A stretch of DNA of 64,000 bases, taken from contig CM038215.1 in assembly GCA_021442155.1 (NCBI GenBank), positions 213,026,982 to 213,090,981 of the forward strand, in the 5' to 3' direction. The notes under the pieces are model-generated. The model was not told the origin of the DNA, made no database searches, and was given only the letters and a program-made list of their open reading frames with translations. Both the position numbers and the translations under genes were made by a program. Below, piece after piece: positions 12,570 to 25,200 of the stretch (its first letter is position 1; each line of letters starts with the position of its first letter). The stretch is from Cymbidium sinense. Lineage: Eukaryota > Streptophyta > Magnoliopsida > Asparagales > Orchidaceae.

Positions 12570-13735
12570 CCTTTTACAACACGAAGAGAAATAAAGGTAA
12601 TCTCAAATTGCAATAAAATTATCAACCAATGCGCTAGACTTTCTAATAATGTTGGGCGAGTCATAAGATATTACAACAGATTTACTCTTGAAAATTAAAT
12701 TTACTTTTATGAGAAAGCATGTAGTGTCTTAATTTCTGAGAGGTGAAAACTAAGGCCAAACAATGCTTTTCAATAGGTGGATAATTTATTTCTATGAGAA
12801 TGAGTCTTTGGCTTAATTAATAGAGAGAATTTTCTTTCTGTTCTTCATTAACTTGGGCTAGTAAAGCCCTAAGTGATTCATCCAAAGCCACAATGTATAA
12901 AATTAATGGCTTTCCTGGAATTGAAGCAGCCAAAATAGCAGGATTCATCAAGTATTATTTTAAGCTTTCAAATGCATTTTGGCATTTTTCATCTCAAATA
13001 AATTTGGTATCCTTCTTTATTAATGCCAAAAATGGTTGACATCTTTCTGATAAGTTTGATATGAATCTCTTTAAACTTGCGAGCCTTCCTTAGAATGATC
13101 TTAATTGTGTAAGGCCCCTAGGTGGTAGCATTCCTATAATAACTTTTATCTATTATGGATCAATCTCTATCTCTGATTCTCACTAGAAACCCTGAAAATT
13201 TTCTTGAAATCACTCCAAAAATACACTTTAACGAGTTCATTTTCAGGTTATAGTGGTGCAACCTTTGAAAATAATCTGTAAATGATATAGATGATTTTCA
13301 TTTTTTTTGTACTTTTGATGACTAGAACATCGATATATCATTCAACTTGATCGTGAATTAAGTTGTTGAAGACTCTAGTAATGGCCCTTTAATAATTTGT
13401 CTTAACATTTTTGAGACTGTATGGCATAACTGTGTAACAAAATATCCCTATAGGAGTTCTAAATTTTGTATGCTTTTCGACCTCTAGAGCCATATTTATT
13501 TGGTTGTATCCATAAGATCCATCCATGAATGAAAAGATCTAATGCGAAGTGGCTATGTCCACCATAAGTTTTGGTATTGGCAATGGGAACTCATCTTTAG
13601 GACAAGCCTTATTCAAGTCTCTAAAGTCAACGCAAATGCATATTTGACCGTTCTTTTTATTTATGGTGACTATGTTAGCCAGCAAATCAGAGTATTATTC
13701 TTTTCGTATAAAATCAACTTTAATTTATTTTTTAC
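12570..13735 (-). pseudogene. Element A reverse transcriptase and first RNase H, broken
   Basis: RT motifs in order are ICVDFRDLNKACPKDEFPL (about 13,640), FSFMDGSYGYNQI (about 13,520), a damaged MPYSLKN (about 13,415), and YIDVLVIKS (about 13,335) where YVDD is expected. The second Asp of the catalytic pair is replaced by Val, and the residue before Tyr is a stop. The thumb and RNase H follow: RFISNLSERCQPFLALIKKD (about 13,040), GKPLILYIVALDESLRALLA (about 12,890) and RHYMLSHK (about 12,720). Order and wording match Tat elements and the RT of B at 63 kb. The motif change together with many stops shows it is dead. Confidence 0.85.
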
Positions 13736-14164
13736 TTAAATAATTATTTCTTGTTCAATTTCAAGACACATACACTTAGGAGCTTGTTTTATTGGGATTA
13801 GATCAGGTTTAATCTCTAGTTTATTCACTACAACATCTAGAGATACATTTGACATTTCATCGTAGCTCCGTGCAAAATAATCTTTATATTCAAAGATTAA
13901 AGTGATCAACTCTTTAGAATCTTTTGGACCCAACAATGAACTAATAGAAGTTGGTTTTGGGTTTTCATCAGTTTTTAGGTTGATCTCCTTTAACTCATCA
14001 ATAGTGAACTTTATTTCTTCTTCAAACTCAAGGGGTGCATTTTGAAGTAAGCAATCATCAAATTCTTTTTTTGTTTCAAGGTAAAATTCCTCTAAAGAGT
14101 TGGAAGGAATTATAAATAATTGATCTAATTTTAGATGATTGCTTATCATCAAATAATGTTCCAT
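13736..14164 (-). pseudogene. Element A polyprotein fragment between protease and RT
   Basis: This open stretch of 142 codons covers the linker just upstream of RT. Its recognisable end is ITLIFEYKDYFARSYDEM, followed by a VVVNKLEIKPDLIPIKQ run, the usual lead-in to RT in this branch (canonically EYKDVFAWSY, then a P-[IV]-KQ motif). It stops just before RT and is one of the longer uninterrupted pieces of element A. It is a polyprotein fragment and not a separate gene. Confidence 0.75.
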
Positions 14165-14870
14165 ATGATCTAAAGGTCCAGTGATACCAAACCCAATGCC
14201 AACTTTGGATTTTTATTTTTAGTATTCCACAAACTCTCCATGCGTTGAGCTATATCTTCGGGCCAACTATTTGTAATCAGACCATGCTTCATAGAATTTC
14301 TAAAACAATTAGAACAAAAGGAAGCTCCATTCTTTCATTTGATAATGGATGTTTAAGCTTTACATTTGTTTTTAAGCTTGAAGGTCTAGGTATAGAGTAG
14401 AACTTAGACAACTTTCCCACTTCTCTTGATAGGTTAGGGGCCACTTTAACTTTTAATTATGAAACTTTACTTTGAACAATAGGATTTCAAGTCAAAGAGT
14501 CCATATATTTCTTTAATTTTTCATATGTAGAGAGTTGAGGTTCATCCTTTAATGCTGGAATTTCTCCTCATCATAATTTAATTATAGTATAATCTCAAAC
14601 TTGATTGAGGCATATTTTTGATTAGAATCATCATCATAATTATATTCCAAATCAATTTATATCACTGGAGGTTCTTTTTATTTTTCTTTCTTCTTTCTTA
14701 TTTTTTTTCTTTTTTATATATTATTTTATTTTATGCCTCAATAATACTGGATTTCTCAGAATCATGCACTTGCTTCTTAGACATATAATAAATTGCATCT
14801 TTATATAGTTCAATTTGATGAACATATAATGGTTGTATGTCACCTTTTATACTGTATTCCACTCAGTCCC
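14165..14870 (-). pseudogene. Element A protease-RT connecting region, decayed
   Basis: Minus-strand reading gives scattered pieces of the connector, for example LSREVGKLYSIPRPSSLKT near 14,400 and a DEPQLSTYEKLKKYMDSLT-like piece near 14,530. T-rich runs at 14,665-14,740 interrupt it. No catalytic motif is expected here. Confidence 0.5.
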
Positions 14871-15330
14871 TAGTGTACTTACTATAATGGTGGAGTTAAG
14901 AAGGAACCATTATATGCTCATGAATCCAAGGTTTGCCTAAGAGGGCACTAGAGGATGTCTCTAAGTCAATAATATGGAATTTAGCTTGGTCTTCAATCCC
15001 CCTAACATCTTTTCTGAGCTGAGTCTTTTAGTATCAATTTTCAGGAATGATAATGTTTTGGAATTCATAATATTGATTAAAGCATTAGAGTTTAACATAA
15101 TTCTTGACAATTTGATGTTTTCCAGTTTGACAGAAAAATAGAGGAGCTGGTTATGATCAGTGGTCCCTAAAAGTACCTTATCAGAGAAAATACCTCTATA
15201 GATCTCCTTAAAATAGCAAGCCTCATTTGAAGAAGTTGCTTCTAGTTGAGTTAAGCAGATCTCTGGGTCGACTAATTTCTATACTAATGATTCCCTCATT
15301 TCTTTTGATAGAATAAGGGCATCATAGATA
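14870..15330 (-). pseudogene. Element A retropepsin protease region, broken
   Basis: The order matches the protease region of element C. IYDALILSKEMRESL lies near 15,310, a VLLGTTDHNQLLYFSV-like run near 15,150, and KLSRIMLNSNALINIMN near 15,090. In the last run the catalytic Asp-Ser/Thr-Gly site is expected (VLVDPSAS in C), but the sequence reads LNSNA, so the Asp is lost. The protease would have cut the Gag-Pol precursor. Identification rests mainly on position and similarity to C. Confidence 0.65.
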
Positions 15331-17440
15331 GTTAGCTTAGAAAGAAGTTTCCTAAGATGGGCTAAGATGTTGTAGTCAACCTTGGGAGCAATTGGCTTGA
15401 CTACTAGCTCTTATTTCAAAGGCTTTAAACCTTGATCAACAATTTGCTTTTCTTTATCTTTAGGAAGAGGAGGTAGACAAGGTGGAAAAATCTTCCCACT
15501 ATAGAGATTTACTTTAGTGACAACTCCTCCCAGCGTTGTATCAACCTGGTCCTCATCTTGTTTTTTTTCTAGAGATTGGTCAGAGTATGATAATTCAATC
15601 TCTATGCTAACATGATTGCATTGTAAATCATCCAAAGGACTATCAATGTATGATCCTGGTTCACAAAACACATTATCATGGGAAATTTCTTCTTGATCTT
15701 TTCCTTTTTCTACATTTTCAATAACACATTCATCAAATATAACAGAAATGTAAGAAATGCCTTTAGAGGCAGAATTTTTATTTATTTCATAAAAATGAGT
15801 ACATAATGATAAATGAATGTAAGGCCTAGCCTTTCCATCCTTATCATACAAAACTCTATCATGTATAGAAGACATCCCTCCCTCACCGCTCTCTCTAGTA
15901 ATCTGAGTAGCTAAAGATGTTGAATTGTGTTGAGGTGGAACTAACTCTCCAGACTTTGATGGATCAATCTGGATGATCTTCCTCTAGGTCTTCAACTAAT
16001 CTTAGAATGCATTTTTAAAACTTGTTAGTAAATATTTTTTATAAGAATGGGTTAAGACTATATCCCATTCATTTAAAGGAGTATAAGAAGTGGAATCACC
16101 TGTAATTACCTTAATAGACCCTTATCCAGGGCCCACAAGGTATTCTTTTGGAATTATCACCAACCCCTTTTTTTATTTCCTTTTGAGCCAGTCTTTGAAG
16201 GTGAAATAGTCTTTTATAATGTGCCCTAACATTTGGTGGTATGCATAATAGTTAGGGTCATTCACCTTGCTAACTTCCTCTAGCCTCTTTGGGTCAGGAA
16301 ATTTAAAATCTGACTTCTTTCTTAAATTTTTGAAGATCTTCTTTACCGCTCTCATTTGAGAGAATAAGTCTGGTTTATTCTTTCACTAAAAGGGCTAGTT
16401 GGAATCTTCTTGGGGGAATGTGATACTTGCAGTTGTGGTGGCCTAAAGAATAAAGGCCACTCTCCCTATATTTGAATGGGGGCTTTTTCTTTTATCCACT
16501 ATAGAGACATTGCCTACTTTCTTTTCTAATAGCTTTCTAGGTTTTGACTGCTTTATGGAAGAGTGTTTATTTAAGAATGTCATCTTAGGAGCCTCTTCAT
16601 ATAGGCTGGAGGCTTTGTTTAAGAGTTTTTTTTAGAAGTTTTAATTGAAAGCCTTTTAGCAAGAAAGCCACAGGACCATGAATGTTTTGGAGGAAGATCT
16701 CAATAGTGTGTTGCTCTTATAATTGGGCCTCACACTTAAGACCGAGGTTTCTCCATCTAAAAATATAATCCATCAGAGACTCATCATGCTTTTGCTTTCC
16801 TACCATTAAGTCTCCTACAATGATGTGGTGTTGGGTGCCCGTGAATATTTTCACAAACATATTTTCTAGTTTAGAGAAAGTGCACACTGAACCATTCAGT
16901 AATTCCACAACCAGTCGAAAGCAACTCTCGTCAAGCTGCTAACAAATTGTCTAAATAACATAGCATCTTCCCTGGAATTACATCAACTTGTATGGAAGTG
17001 AGCTAGTTGCTATTTTGGGTTCCTAATCCCATCAAATACTTTAAAAGGAGGTACAAATCCTTTAGGATATGCAATGGATTCATATTCCTCAGGATATGGT
17101 CTACTATTTGGAACCAATGTTGAACCTCATGACTATGCTAAAGCTTCTTTGACTTGATTTACCACTAAAGACTTCAAGTTAGTTATTGGGGTATATCATT
17201 TGAAGCTTGCGCTCTTGATGATATTCCTCTAAACTGAGCCTTGTCTCCTCAATGGGATGGGTTGCTTCAGGTTGTTCTACAGGATGAGGGTGTGAAGAAG
17301 AAGGGGTCATGCTTTAGAGTGATTGCATGGTAGCAATCACCTCTTTCATCCTATTTTTCATCATAATAATTTGATCACCCTTCTTTTATAGTTGAAAAAT
17401 CAGTTGCTGAGTAGGATCGATTATAAGATTTTCTTATGTC
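15330..17440 (-). pseudogene. Element A gag, broken
   Basis: Three open pieces remain. 16,717-16,908 is capsid-like, with DESLMDYIFRWRNLGLKCE, the hallmark end of this Gag domain. 16,173-16,355 carries NDPNYYAYHQMLGHIIKDY followed by FTFKDWL, the spot where Tat Gag proteins have a CxxH...GH...C zinc knuckle; both Cys are Tyr here. 15,411-15,875 (154 codons) is an acidic linker with VNLYSGKIFPPCLPPLPKD, before the protease. Element C has decayed matches to all three, around 51,000-51,060, 50,460-50,620 and 49,680-49,750. Gag would have formed the virus-like particle. Confidence 0.75.
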
Positions 17441-17565
17441 TCGTCCTGCTCCCGTTTTGAAGCTCTTGTATCTAACATGTAGATATATTCCACAAGGAAC
17501 CTTGAGTCATCATCAAGTAAATCATCCTATTATAAATCAAAATCTTTTTGAATTTCTTTTATTTT

Positions 17566-18099
17566 TTATTTATTTTCAACATCCTCGTTCACAAGGTTCT
17601 CCATTTCTTTCTCTGTCATATAAAATAAAACACCACTACTATCAAGGATGACACCATGCTCATCTACCAAATCCATGGGTCTTACCTCAGATGCTTCACC
17701 CTTTAAAACCTCTTGGATAGTAGAGACTTCCTCTATATCAAGAGTAGCTCTCAAGCCAAGGTGTCTCTTATCCGTGATCTCTCTATCGTAAGGAGATAGA
17801 TGAAGGGATTCTATTCTCCTATTAGAAACATTAGATGATAACCGCCCTTCAGCTCGAGGACTAGGTGAAGATGATGAAGGCATATCTAAAATAGGCATAG
17901 TGATATGCTCTCTCTCTCTCTCTAATGATGAAGGTGGTGAAGGAACTCTAAGTTCAAGGGCCAATGGAGCTTTCCTAACATAGAATTTCTTATTTACTTT
18001 CATAGGGAAGATTCTATCTTTTTCTAAACTAACTACCTTATCTCTATGCCAAGTCAATGATTTTATTAGGCAATGATATTGCTTTGGTACAATAGGCAC
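17566..18099 (-). CDS. 177-codon open frame upstream of gag in element A, unrecognised
   Basis: This is the longest open frame in the window. The predicted protein starts MPIVPKQYHC, has a basic N-terminal third, a Ser/Pro-rich middle (PSSSSPSPRAEGR) and an acidic C-terminal third ending EKEMENLVNEDVENK. I see no catalytic motif, signal peptide or membrane segment. It lies between the leader and the capsid-like part of gag, where Ogre elements carry an extra ORF or where the Gag N-terminus would be. It may be a remnant of either. No counterpart was evident by eye at the matching place in element C (51.7-53.0 kb). Being open in a heavily stopped element could be chance or late decay. I cannot give a function. 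Confidence 0.35.
   Translation of the reverse strand: MPIVPKQYHCLIKSLTWHRDKVVSLEKDRIFPMKVNKKFYVRKAPLALELRVPSPPSSLEREREHITMPILDMPSSSSPSPRAEGRLSSNVSNRRIESLHLSPYDREITDKRHLGLRATLDIEEVSTIQEVLKGEASEVRPMDLVDEHGVILDSSGVLFYMTEKEMENLVNEDVENK
17906..17923. repeat. (CT)n microsatellite
   Basis: A short pure CT dinucleotide run inside the frame upstream of gag. On the coding strand it reads (GA)n and encodes the alternating Arg-Glu run of that frame. Confidence 0.85.
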
Positions 18100-19240
18100 A
18101 TGATATGATGGTTTTCTTCTAATAGGGAGAACCGCCTTCCCCTTCCTTTTGTACTAGAAATGGGTAGGTTTCCCTAGGATTTCATTTTCTAGGCTCTTTT
18201 ATGATTGATCCTTTATAGCCCTGAGTAACTCCTCCTTAGTGTAAGAGGAGGGTCTAGGGATTCTATGGAGTATTTGGCATAGCCTACTATGTGTTTCTCT
18301 ATTCCTATTTTTTTTATTTTCATGGATAAAGGGGTGAGGTGGAGGACTTGCTATCTTGGACACATCCTCCTCTCCTTGGGCTACAAAAAGAGGGTGATAT
18401 TTGCTTCTTCTTAAAAGAGGGGAAGTATCAGAGAGCGTATATCCACCCCTCTCTCTAGCTAGTTTTATTTCTAATATATATATATTTTTTCTTTCCTTTC
18501 CATAAAGGTTATCCTCCTAAGCCTTCATCTCCTATTCTTCTTTTGGCTTTTGGTCATTTCAAGGGGCTCAAAAGTGGACCTTATTTTAATGGTAGTAGAA
18601 AAGAAAGGAGTAAGCAATTTCTTTTTATAAGCAATGTTTCCCTCTTAGTGACAGAGTACCATCTTTCCAGCCTTCAGTATGGGCATAATGAGGTACACTG
18701 AAGAATTCCAAAATAGGTTGTTTGTTTTTAATAGTCACCTCACTAATAGGAGCTAATGTCACTCCATTATCTATAATGTTAAAGTTCTTAAATCTCGCTC
18801 AAAACATGATAATGGAGCCATCAGCAACCTATTGTCCACGAAAAAGCTAATCCTAGAAGTAACAGTGAAGATGAGTTATTTGACCATTTTCTATTTGTAA
18901 AAATGAAAAGTTTAAGTAAATCATAATTAATAATAACTAAAATATAGTCAAAATAAAAGCTTTTGACCCGCTAAAAAATTTTAGCCAATTTTGTTATGGC
19001 TAAGATTTTTTATTTCAAAATATATTTTTCTAAAAATACAAAAATTACAGAACCATCTCACTTGATTTTAATAAGTGGAATTGTTTTATACTCTCTCTTT
19101 TAGTGGTTATTGAATATACTTTACCAAGGGTGAAATGGAGAGATATTCAACTGAAAGAAAGGCAATCTTGACTCATGAAAACACATGTACATTGCTGATA
19201 TATAGAAATAATAGCTTATTTCTAAATATGGAGAGAGGAA
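18100..19240 (-). other. 5' leader of element A
   Basis: This lies between the open frame upstream of gag and the primer-binding site. It has no convincing coding frame. It holds a TA/TATA patch at about 18,474-18,486, a hairpin at 18,981-19,003 and a wider dyad (TTGAATAT near 19,110 with ATATTCAA near 19,150). Its last part, GAGAGGAACCAT, matches the leader of element C next to its LTR (55,421-55,432), which supports the boundary. Confidence 0.6.
18981..19003. other. Single hairpin in the leader of A: TTAGCCA / TGGCTAA
   Basis: Perfect 7-bp arms (18,981-18,987 and 18,997-19,003) flank a 9-nt AT-rich loop, ATTTTGTTA. Place and design resemble the repeated hairpins of the C leader (TTAGCA / TGCTAA around AATTTGGGTA), but the stem sequence differs. 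One short hairpin in AT-rich DNA can be chance; its position gives it weight. Confidence 0.5.
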
Positions 19241-19242
19241 CC

Positions 19243-19262
19243 ATTTCATAACAGAGTTGCCA
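19243..19262 (-). other. Primer-binding site of element A
   Basis: The coding strand reads TGGCAACTCTGTT directly after the end of the 5' LTR. A TGG start and this location are what an LTR element needs to prime minus-strand DNA from a tRNA 3' end. The wording is close to the TGGCGACTC type reported for Ogre/Tat elements, which is assigned to an arginine tRNA. The tRNA assignment is from memory; the site itself is seen in the sequence. Confidence 0.55.
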
Positions 19263-19273
19263 TAAAATATCTC

Positions 19274-22200
19274 TGCAAAAAAAATTAGGGAAACAACATA
19301 AAATTTAGAAATTTCTTATTTAGATGATCAAATGCGTCATTAAGGAGCAAACATATAATTTTGAGAGATAAACATGTTATCCTCTAATGGATTTGATCAC
19401 TTAATAAAATACTCCTAAGTCTAATGGGTCTTTAATGTACTAGAGAGTTTTCCACTGAAATGTATGTGAAGTAGAGCAAGGTTTATTTTAAATTGGTTTC
19501 ATTGTTCCCTATAAGGGCAAGCCCTTATAGTTGATTACATCTTTGGAATGAAGGATCTCTTCCTAAGAATACTCTCGATTAGAGAAATAAGCTATTATTT
19601 TTATGGGTTTCTAAGTTGGTTTCTAAAGAAAATGATAATCTAGAATTTTGAAAGGGAGTAATACAAAGTGTAAAGACTTATTTTGAATGCAAATCAAGAT
19701 TAAGTAAAAAAATACCTATTGATAATGGGATGCCCATTAGGCATTTCAACTATCCTATCATTGGGCTTTAAATAATGACACCACATAGAGTATAGGAATT
19801 TCTTATTTGGATGATCAAATGCACCATTAAATAATAAGCATATTTTCCTAGAAGATAAACATGTTATCTTATAGTGGATTTGATCAGTTAATAAAAGACT
19901 CTTAAGGCTAATGGGTCTTTCATGTACCAAAGATGTTTCCCCTAAACTACATATAAAGTAGGACAATGTTTATTTTAAATTGAGTTCATGGCTCCCTATA
20001 AGGGCAAGCCCCTATAGTTAATTACATCTCAGGAAGAAGGGTCTTTTCCTAAGAATACACTTGATTAAAGAAATAAGATATTATTTCTATAGAGTTCTAA
20101 CTTGGTTTTCAAAGGAATAATATTTGGAATTTCAATTAGGAATGATCCAAAGTGGAAAGAATTCTTTTAGGAGGCCGAACGAGATAAAGTAGGAAATGCC
20201 TATTGATATTGGGATGCCTAGTAGTCCTTTCAACTATCTTATCATTTGGTTTTAAATTTTGGAATTTAATTTAAATTTTGAGTTAATATTTTCTTAGAAG
20301 TCTAGGGCTTAGATTTTAGTAGCATAAGACTATAGAAATACTTAGGGTTGAATACTTAATTCAAGGAAGATGCTTCAAAACTTAAGCTTATATGTGCTTC
20401 TAATTCATGTTAGATGCTCAACCTAGTTCCATTTAGTGAATTATTGATCATTCCTCTCACTTTATGGAACTAACCTATCCCTGACTCTTCTAAACTTACA
20501 ACCCACCTAAAGGGGTTGCCAACTAACACCACCTAAGCACATTTTAAATTCATGTTGCCAAGTCTTATCTATGCAATATGGCTAGGCTATTGTATTTTTT
20601 AAGAAATGAATCTAAAAATCTAGACTCACTCCCTAATCCTTAAGATTATGTAGTGTATGAAATGCACTAACCAATATACATTTATCATCTTTTATACATT
20701 TTGACACAATAATCATTTTAGGTCATGGGTATGCAATTTATGCCTACATGGTATGTAATTAGAAGAAAGTCATGGGCCAAATCAATAATGGAAGATAGAC
20801 TTTCCTAAGAAGGCAGTCATCCTCAAAAGTTAGATGCTCTTTATGTGCAATGGGTGAAGTTCCCAATTCAAGAGTTGAGAAGAATATGATTGCATGATTT
20901 TCGATAGCTAATTATTTCTAATTGATTTTAAGTTATTCCTTGGGCTTTAGTTTATGTGAGATTTTGAATTTCATTATATTTGTGTTTGAGTTATTAGATT
21001 TAATTGGGTTTAAAATTTACTTTTTTTTTATGAGCCTATGTCCAGGCAGTCATCACAAAAAGTACAATGCAGAAAGAAACCTAGGAAAGTGGGTTGATTT
21101 TAAGGTGCACCCAAAATAAATCAAGACAATTTTAATTAAAAAAAATGCTAATGCATCTGGGTACTACTATACACCCCCAAAGAAAGAGCAAATGAGAAGT
21201 CAAGCTCTGCCCTTATACAGCCTAGCCTAGAACTACAAGTTTAGATCTATTGGTCTTATTTTCATGATCGTTTCCTTCTTCAGGGACCTCCATTGGGCCT
21301 TATATGGGACCTCTACACCATCTCTTAGCAGGGTCAGCTCCTGCTAATCCTATACCCTATAAATCCTAACATAATTCTAAGCTCAAATTTATATTTTTAA
21401 ATTCAAAAATAAATTCTTAGCCCTAGAATACAAATGTTAGAAAAATACAAAAAATACATAATAGTTATATTTTACAAACATACGGGCTTAACATTAGTTA
21501 CTTGCCAAGCCCACCTATCCTATTGAGCTATGTTAAGGAACTATTCAGCACCTGCAGGCAAACAATAATTTTATAAATTTATTAGATGGCAGTCCCTTTT
21601 AGCACAACCCCTTGTAGCATATAATATTCATTCTAAAATTAATGTCCTTTCATCTAGGCTAATGATAATCAGTCCTAACCATCTAGTCTAAAATAATACA
21701 TCATAAAATAATAAAATGGCATTTCACATCACAACATCACAAAATATTATAGAAAATCACAGAACTACCTAGCCTAAGTCTAGGATCCTTGGCCAATTAT
21801 TCTAGTATGTGAAGAAAATGGGTTTATGTGGTAAGACATTACTAGGCTTTTGGATTCCAATTTAAATTTTGGATTTGAGTGTTTCTTTATTAATCTTTGG
21901 ATGGTTTTAATTCAAATAATTTAATAATTTATTGATTCTCATTTTCTTTTAGATTCATTTTATTATGTTAAAGTGAAATTTAAATTTTCAAGAATGAAGA
22001 ATAAAATAAGTTTTACTTTTGCGTGAAACAAATTATATTCAACATCTTAAATCCTAATATGATAATATCTTTATTCTAAGGTAAAGATTCATCCGAATGA
22101 TCTAAAATCCTAAGTATTTTAATTAATCCTTTCTTTAAATTTAGATGATTTGAATTAATTTAGTTTATATCATTTTGGTTTAAAATTATTTATTCTTTTT

Positions 22201-25200
22201 CACTTACTTGGTGCTTTATGTTTCGATTTCCTTATTAATAATATTGTTATTGCGATTTAATTTGAATTGATTCTCAATTGAAGTTTTATTCATTTATTGT
22301 TATGATTTAGTTTGGTTTTCTTTAAGTTTAATTCATAATTAAAATTTTAATTTCACTTAATTCCTTTGGCTTAATATTGTGTTATTGACATTTTATATTT
22401 TATCATTTATTTTATATTTAATCTTTTATTGATTTGATTTATTATTCATTTATTTTACATGTTTTCTTTATTGATTATGATGATTTATATCTTTCCAATT
22501 TTAAATTCTTTTAATTAGATTTACTTGTACATTAAATTTATCATACTTTTAGATTGATTAGGTTTTAATGTTTATGTTGTTTTAATTCATTTTTAGTTTA
22601 TTATTCATTTTTGTTAAACTCATTGCATTTATTTGATTTAAGTTTAATTCATTTATTATGTTAATATTTATATTTAATTTTATGTTTATGTGGTTACTTT
22701 CTTATGAGATTTATATTGGATCCATTATCCTTAACTTATTATTTTCTTTATTAATTTAAGTTAGTTCATGATGATTCTGAATTCAAATAAAGGAATCTAA
22801 TTATTTTCAATTACCTTTAATTGAAATGATGATTTTATTATTTTAGAAGAACTTTCCTTTCATCCTTTGACTTAATATATATTCATCTTAATTATAACTT
22901 AAGATATTTAGAAGAGATTCTCCTTTTATGCTAACTTATTCATTCCTTTTTAAGTTTAATTTTTTCTTAAGTTGATTGAATCCATTTCTTGCTAAGGACT
23001 TAGCTTTCCAAATTTCCAATTATATAACTTATGCATTTCAATATGTTCATTTAATTCACAAATTTAATTTAAATTAATATAAATCATATTAACCTAATAC
23101 ATTTAAGTGAATCTTTGTTTTATTTCTTAGTTTGATTTGATTATACATTGAAAATACATTAATTTATTTACTTGTAAATACATTAGTATTAAAGTTTACT
23201 TAAGCTTCATTTCATTATTATTTTATTAAACCCTAAGCTTATAATTAATCAAATCTTTGAATTAGGGTGTTGAAAAATTTTATATTTAAGTATTATGATA
23301 TTGATAGGAGTGTTTTAAATAGATTTATGAATTTTTATTGTTTATTATAATTTTTTGATTTATTATTTATTTAAATTGACCTAGAGATGTGAAAATTTGA
23401 TCATTCCCAATTCAAAAGTCAATTGGGTTTAAAATTTTTATGGCAAGTGGGGTTCCTTAACAATCTGATTTTTTTAAAAGTTTCATTTCAATTAAATGTG
23501 TAATTAAGATGAAATTATGATTTTAAGTATTTCACTAAAACTTAAATTAATCCTAATTTAGTGAGGATCATTTAGTGGCTTTATTTTTCCTTGATTACCC
23601 TCTAGAATAAGCATCTAAAGAGAATTTATTCATACTTTTTGAGGTTATGGTTGATTTATTATAATTTATTTTAGTTCAAGTTGATTAATTGAACTAATTA
23701 ATTCAATTAATGGCCAAATTGAGTGATTTTGAGATTCATTAAGTTTCAACGGTTTCAATGACTTATTCATGTTCATTAGAATGTGTTAAGATTATTTAAG
23801 TTGATTTGATCACTTTCCATAATTTATTTCATTTATTATTAATTTATTTTATAAAAATTAGGGTTTAGGGTTTGAAATTTCAAATATTAAGATTTATTAC
23901 TCAATAAATTATGAAAAATTCACTTAATGGGTATCTTAACATCAATTTCAACTCCCTAAAGTTTCATTTCATTTTAATAAATGGTTTGGGATTAATTAGG
24001 GTTTCAAAATTTTCATTCAAACTAAAATAAAAATAAAAATGCCCTATATAATTTGGGGATTTAAATTTTAATGGATTCCCCTCATCTAGAGGAATCTTTA
24101 GAGCCCAAGTTTGTAATTTTTAGATTTTTATTTACTTTTCTATAAATTTTTAAATTTTTTAGCATTTGCTTTAGTTTTTTAATTCAAAAAACCTGAATTT
24201 TTGGTTTAAGCATGTCAAATCCATGTGGATCCAACATGGCGCCACTTTTCACATAGCATCACAACATTGGGTCATGTGGGATCCACACGGATCCCATGTT
24301 AAAAGTTCGTTGTTTAATTCTCGTCGATTGATGGCTCTGATCAATTTACGGTTCTCCTTAAGGGTTTTAATCGAATTATCTGGCTAGAACTCGGCCATCT
24401 ATTCATTATAAAAGGAATGGATGATAGAGATTTCATCCTCTACGGTGATAGCAGAAGCCAAGAGCCTTCTGTAATTTCCACATGATTTTAGGCCATCCGA
24501 CCATTGAAATCACATAATTTTGATGTAAAATCCATCAGTGGATGAAATCATAATGATCTAAATAGTTTGATCTCACTTGAGATCAAACTCTTTAAAAAGT
24601 GCCAAAACCAAAAGCTTAGAGAGGTCGTTAATGGCATACCTTAATTCTGGCGATCTCTAGCAGTGGAATTGACTCCAATAGCTTCAGAATGATGTGGGGA
24701 GCTCGTGTCCAAAAGGAATTGAATTTCCTCTTATGGATCACCTCTTAGACCAAGCTCAACTTGAGTTTAATCAGCCTTGGTCATTCTCAGGCCTCTTGAC
24801 GGTGAAGGGATCAGGGGAAGATCTGGTTTTTCTTCGTGCAAGGTGGGGAAGGTGATGGGATGATCAATTTGTTTGAGAATGTTTCTCTTGGGTTTTGCAG
24901 TTGAAGCCGAGGAGCTATATGCTCATTTGTCCTTCTCTCGGTTAGCTATGAGTGATTGCTAACTTTGAAAGTTAGCTACATGGCTCACCAGCCACTTAAC
25001 ACCTGCCTATGGCTAATGAGGTGGGAAGATCCAAGGGAAAGAGAGTATTGGCTCATGGGTTTTGTCTCCATGCATCTTCCCTTTGCCATGACATATTCTA
25101 TTACCTTGGATCTATTTGGATTTAATTAAATGGCTTAAAGTTGGCTGAAAATCAATACTAATTCAATTTGGAAAGGATTTGATTGCATCCTAAGGGGATT

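Noticed and set aside
23858..23872. Second telomere-like site (TAGGGTTTAGGGTTT)
   Set aside because: Only about two units; expected by chance in AT-rich DNA.
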